DNA of 64,000 nucleotides from Hermatobates lingyangjiaoensis (Eukaryota > Arthropoda > Insecta > Hemiptera > Hermatobatidae): positions 186,001 to 250,000 of the forward strand of contig JAPFBL010000324.1 of the NCBI GenBank assembly GCA_026182355.1, read 5' to 3'. Positions 59,822 to 64,000 of the stretch are shown in pieces. A program made the translations under genes and the position numbers. The notes under the pieces are model-generated. The model searched no databases and was not told the DNA's origin. It was given only the letters and a program-made list of their open reading frames with translations. Every line of letters starts with the position of its first letter. Positions within the stretch are counted from its first letter, which is position 1.

Positions 59822-59864
59822 GACTCTGACGAAGACCCCTTGTTACGGTTGAAAGATCTTAGTC
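59822..59864 (+). ncRNA. Hammerhead ribozyme-like motif, family A (solo, intact)
   Basis: GACT 59822-59825, CTGACGA 59826-59832, stem II with ACC...GGT, GAAA 59851-59854, GATCTT, AGTC 59861-59864. The core and stem I are intact. No inverted partner is present, and a (TA)n-rich stretch follows at 59902. Confidence 0.62.
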
Positions 59865-62118
59865 TTTGTTTTCCCATTTCCTATTGTGGTTTGAACATTA
59901 ATTTATATATATGGTATATATGCAAGCTGGCAAACCTGTTGTCAGCTGATATGAGTGTAACCTTCCAAAATATGGTGTCTAATGTTTATTTACATTTATA
60001 TGGACTTATTATTTTATTCTGTTTAGATTATAATTATCAGTTATTAATTGTTCATAATTCGGAGTGTTAACGTTTAATTTAATTTTTGTTCATAAAATAA
60101 AAATCACGTTGTTTACTATCTTATGAATATACTTTAAAACTTTGAGAAAAAAACACCAATGAGAAATAGAAACTAGGACTCACATGCAATATTTCGACCC
60201 TTTTAACGGTCGTCCTCTGGAAAGGAAGTCTGATATATACATCATATATATATATATATATATATATGCAATAATGTTGTCTGTATTTTATTTTCTCTGT
60301 GTCATTTTGATATTCACTTATTTCTGCGAGTTCCTTTTGATTCATTTACATTTACCCAACTTGTAATCCTTGCTTAAAATTCCTTTTTAAATTTTCTCTA
60401 CTTCATTGCTTCAAGACCGACGGAAGCGCCTGCCATCACGGTCGGTTACCTGCCGTTACATCTCCAGCGTGCTTGGTCTCCCTCTCTCTTTATTCTCCTG
60501 AAAATTTATTTTCAATAAAGTGGAATTAGTAAGTGTGTTTCTATACTCTTTGTGTTATCCTTCTTCGATTTTGAAGTTACAAATGTTTGGTTAAGTGCAG
60601 AAATTGATGAAAGAATACTTTTTTACAATTACATTCAAATAACATTAGTTCTTAATTCATCAATAAATAGATGTTCGAACCATCGTCATGTCGTAAAGTA
60701 TAAACTTGATTGGTAAGAATAGCTGATTCAATGACTGGTTAATCACAACTTGCTAAAAATAACAAATGACGATTTTAAATTTTTACTGTAATTAACATAT
60801 TAATGACTCAGGTGACGTCAAAAAGAGAAATCTTTCAAAAAGTTTGTAAAAGTAAATAAATTTACAATTGGCTATATGTTTTCAAGCTTTTTAATATTTA
60901 TTTTTCACTTGTGTTTATATCGTTAAACTTATAACTTCTGCAAATGAAGACAAGGCACGTTCTAAATCGTGATTCAGATAGAACTGTTTAAGACGTAATT
61001 TGCGATACCAGTTTGGTTCATTAGTAGTTATACATTTTTGTGTGAATTTATTTGTGGTTTATGAATAAAGAACATCCCTCGTTCTCAACATGAGCTCCAG
61101 TAGATGTCTATATTTTTATGGACTTCTACACTAAGTAGAATTATATCCTTTTGTCTACCAGCATAATTAATTCTGGATAAATTTAATATATATTATCTTT
61201 TAAATAGCATCCGATTCATACAATAAAAGAGTTGTAAAAGTTCGTTTACCTATATTCCACAAGTTTTTTTTAAACTTATGATCTTGAAATACAATTCCTA
61301 AGTGAATGACCACTTATACCTATTAAATATACCAACAAGCCAGAGTTATTGCATTTTTAATTAAGACTGTGAAGACATTTTTCGAATAGCGCTAGGGTGA
61401 GAACACAAGGGAAGCTACCCCCTACAAACTGTAACATAGGTGCCGGCTTGCTGTTCAAAATCAGGGATGACAGTAACATAAATAAAAAATTTAATAGTAA
61501 ATTTAAAAGTTAGTTATAAGTTTTTTGTTTTTTTGAGATACCTCGCTGACACACCCACCTACCTACCCATACAAAGAAACACAGACACACCCATCTCTTA
61601 CCAAACCTATTTTATTCGAATGGGATTCTAAAACATGTAATTCCGTTGATAAATCTATGTCGAAATTTTGTTCAAAATCGATTAATATATTCGTATATTA
61701 TATATTTTCTATTCATGCGTATATATCTATATTTGATATAGAAAAAAAAGTAAAAAAAGGTTTGGTTGACATTAGTAGTAAAGAATTACAACAAAAATAC
61801 AATAATTTTATAATTAAAACAACTTCATGAGTTCATACTTAAAAAATTGACCATAGAGAAATAAATAAAGAATTAAATTATAATATTAACATTTAATTAA
61901 TTGACAAATGACTGACTTTATTAATCCATATAGTAATAACATAGTGAATAACAAATATTACAGATTTTAAAACATCATGATATTTACATTTATAATTAAT
62001 CATATTCATTGGTTTTTAACTGTTACGTTAAATAGTCATGAATTTAAAGAGGAGAGTTGACTCTAATATGTTGACTGTTTTGTTGTTCTGTTTAGAAGCA
62101 GGATTGGACTCTTGGACG

Positions 62119-62220
62119 CTAGAGGGCGTAGACTTGGATGGAGTCAACCTCAATTAGTGTTCTGTCGTAGGACCAAGTTTCAATCCAATTGTCATAATCC
62201 TGAAAGAATGTCGCCATGGC
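62119..62220 (-). CDS. Gene 2 (paralog) terminal exon with stop codon
   Basis: After acceptor GTTTCAG the exon reads AMATFFQDYDNWIETWS and ends VDSIQVYAL followed by TAG, 33 residues. It aligns with gene 1's last exon at roughly half of its positions and adds one residue. The intron to 63781 is 1.56 kb and holds a pair of inverted hammerhead-like repeats. Together with the previous exon this shows a tandem paralog in the same orientation, about 11 kb upstream of gene 1's presumed start. Confidence 0.88.
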   Translation of the reverse strand, partial: AMATFFQDYDNWIETWSYDRTLIEVDSIQVYAL

Positions 62221-63095
62221 CTGAAACAAAGAGTGAGTAATGGTTTTGTTAAGAATATCGACTCTAGAGGCATTATTACATTATTTTCCATCTTGAGGAA
62301 TGTGATTTAATATTCCAGTGTTCTTGGTTAAAGAATTAACAATTAGATAAATATTTTCATATTCTAACGGTCACCTTACGCACATCCGAGAAGGCACATA
62401 TCTGGTTTCTAAATGCGCGTTGTAAACCAGGTTTGAATTTAAAAAAGATAGGGCTGTTCTGAATGGTTAGAGATTAGTTTACCTTTGATTCTTATTTATT
62501 TATTATTATCTTTTTATTTTAATTATTATTTGTACAACATTATTCCAATGATCCTCATCATTATTATTATTTAAGTAGTTATTATTTATATTCCTGGATT
62601 TTATTTTGTTTCAGCTATTCTCCTCTTAATTTTCATCATTATTTCTTTTTAGTTTTTATTATTTATATTTCCTAATTTTCTTTATTTTCACTTTCTATTT
62701 CTTAGTTTATTCTTAGTTAATTTTTCTTACCTCACTTGAACCGGGCACGCGTGTGACAACACTGTTGGTCTCCAACCGTCACTTCACAAGTTCGCTTGGT
62801 GTCCCTATCTCAACTCTCCTGATGACGGTTCAACAGAAAATTAGAGACAGTAAGTGTGTTTGTTTCTTAGTTTTGTGTTTGTGATTCTCCGTGAAACGTT
62901 GTCCTTTTGGATCGTTTTCCTGTTTTCACTATATATATATATATATACGTAAATTTTGGTAGCAGTCCTTCCTTCATACACACATTATTGAAAATGACAC
63001 CAAATTTAGCTGATACCTGTTTCTTAACAAGTTTCTCAATTTTTCTAAATAACACTCTCGTTATTTCGTCTACACAATAAAGTACATCTCCTATG

Positions 63096-63134
63096 GTCGA
63101 CATGTTTCGAATGATCAACATTCATCATCAGGAC
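63096..63134 (-). ncRNA. Hammerhead ribozyme-like motif, family C, in gene 2 intron (sense)
   Basis: The minus strand reads GTC, CTGATGA (63131-63125), stem II GAATG...CATTC, GAAA (63108-63105), A-CATG-U, C, then GAC pairing with GTC. Core, stem II, stem III and stem I are all intact with C at the expected cleavage position, making it one of the two best motifs in the window. Confidence 0.72.
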
Positions 63135-63375
63135 GTGAATAAGATCAAATGTGAAAACCTGGTTTTTTATATACACAGAGAAGGTAGAAGGGGGGGTTTT
63201 TTCCATAAAGTTTAAGTATAGTTGGGCGTTAATCTGTGGGTCTTTCATCTAGATTGTGTTGCTCTGAAAACCACAGATTAACGCCCAACTATACTTAAAC
63301 TTTATGGAAAAAACCCCTCCTTCTACCTTCTCCGTGTATATAAAAAACCAGGTTTTCACATTAGATCTTATTCAC

Positions 63376-63414
63376 GTCCTGATGATGAATGTTGATCATT
63401 CGAAACATGTCGAC
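63376..63414 (+). ncRNA. Hammerhead ribozyme-like motif, family C (plus copy)
   Basis: GTC 63376-63378, CTGATGA 63379-63385, stem II GAATG with CATTC, GAAA 63402-63405, CATG loop closed by A-U, C at 63411, GAC 63412-63414. Cleavage would follow 63411. It mirrors 63096-63134 in a palindrome spanning about 62960-63535. Confidence 0.72.
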
Positions 63415-63607
63415 CATAGGAGATGTACTTTATTGTGTAGACGAAATAACGAGAGTGTTATTTAGAAAAATTGAGAAACTTGTTAAGAAACAGGTATCAG
63501 CTAAATTTGGTGTCATTTTCAATAATGTATATATGTATATGAAAGTATAATCTACAAGGAAAAAGTAAAAAACACAGAAAATATGCTCTGATGCCTTTCA
63601 AATTTAT

Positions 63608-63643
<36 letters not shown>

Positions 63644-63780
63644 ATCTTTGTGTGTGTGTGTGTGTGTGTGTTTGTGTGTTTGTGTTCATAAATTTATTCA
63701 TATATGTTAATGGAATTCTTCTGATATAATATTAATATTTTAATAATTAGGTTAGACAATTCAATGAAATTCATATTTAC

Positions 63781-63882
63781 CTTTGTTCCTATATTTCTCC
63801 ATGGTTTAATCTTTCCATTGCTATATGTTCCATCTGGGAAATTTCTTATCCCTCCCACAGAAAGGCCTACAGTTAGATAAAA
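63781..63882 (-). CDS. Gene 2 (paralog) penultimate exon, gene continues beyond window
   Basis: The acceptor AAACTG/CAG side and donor GTAAAT bracket 34 codons in phase 0-0: FYLTVGLSVGG, NFPDGTYSNGK, KPWRNIGTK. It is identical to gene 1's penultimate exon at 29 of 34 residues and plainly encodes the same GNBP/GH16 strand. Upstream exons lie to the right of position 64000, so the presence of WSC domains in gene 2 cannot be judged here. Confidence 0.88.
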
Positions 63883-64000
63883 CTGAAAAAAAATTGTGCT
63901 ATTCAGTTGAATGATTCTTACTTACTGTTTGACATTGTTCTAGAAATAGTATTATAATTACTTAGGAAGTAAAATAGGTTTTGGAATAGAGAAGTCAGAA

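Larger units (their letters stand above)
46804..62118. other. 5' part of gene 1 and intergenic space to gene 2
   Basis: Apart from the tentative signal-peptide exon, I see only remnants here: hAT (48370-49380), a SINE tail (50862-50960), pogo and PLE pieces (55425-55930), head-to-head interspersed repeats (58160-59560) and several ribozyme-like repeats. Stretches such as 49400-50850, 51990-53800, 55940-57640 and 59900-62100 hold nothing I can name beyond AT-rich sequence and simple repeats. A promoter could not be identified. Confidence 0.5.
62960..63535. repeat. Large palindrome with two intact family C motifs, gene 2 intron
   Basis: The arms at about 62985-63235 and 63268-63530 are near-perfect inverses (for example AACGCCCAACTATACTTAAA), separated by about 30 bases. 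The open frames on both strands are by-products of the symmetry. (TA)n tracts flank both outer ends. Confidence 0.75.

Noticed and set aside
62867..63248. Overlapping minus-strand open frames
   Set aside because: They lie within the family C palindrome in the gene 2 intron and mirror each other.
1..64000. CRISPR arrays, operons or other prokaryotic systems
   Set aside because: The window has spliced genes, long introns and eukaryotic transposons. No regularly spaced short direct repeats with unique spacers were seen.

Overview
This is an AT-rich animal nuclear window, full of microsatellites and transposon debris, with spliced genes whose exons are 100-260 bp and whose introns run to several kb. 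The exons have GT/AG borders and encode secreted cysteine-rich and glucanase-fold domains. An invertebrate, perhaps an arthropod, is most likely. The sequence does not let me name a lineage.

The main content is a minus-strand gene (gene 1) that I could assemble exon by exon. Thirteen exons between 46803 and 18122 join with matching phase at every junction. A tentative signal-peptide exon at 51400-51232 also fits in phase. The product, about 722 residues if that first exon is right, has three tandem eight-cysteine WSC domains, a Ser/Thr-rich linker, and a GH16-fold domain of the beta-1,3-glucan/Gram-negative-bacteria binding (GNBP/beta-GRP) family. The GH16 active-site acidic residues are all replaced, so it is predicted to be a secreted recognition protein rather than an enzyme. 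The last two exons of a second, paralogous gene (gene 2) lie at 63882-62119, also on the minus strand, so the paralogs are in tandem.

Region by region: 1-18121 has no convincing gene and holds SINE-like units, inverted repeats, a 161-bp tandem array and ribozyme-bearing palindromes. 18122-46803 is gene 1, its introns packed with hAT, Penelope-like (PLE), SINE, minisatellite and (TA)n sequence. One GH16 exon is present twice, inside a duplicated block. 46804-62118 is the presumed 5' part of gene 1 plus the intergenic space, with hAT, pogo and PLE remnants. 62119-64000 is the 3' end of gene 2.

The strongest unusual signal is the density of hammerhead-ribozyme-like motifs (core CTGANGA, closed stem II, GAAA, a palindromic stem III and a short stem I). 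There are about ten sequence families and at least fifteen well-formed copies, often as inverted pairs next to (TA)n tracts. Many lie in introns in the sense orientation of the host gene. Degraded PLE endonuclease sequence nearby supports a Penelope-like origin.
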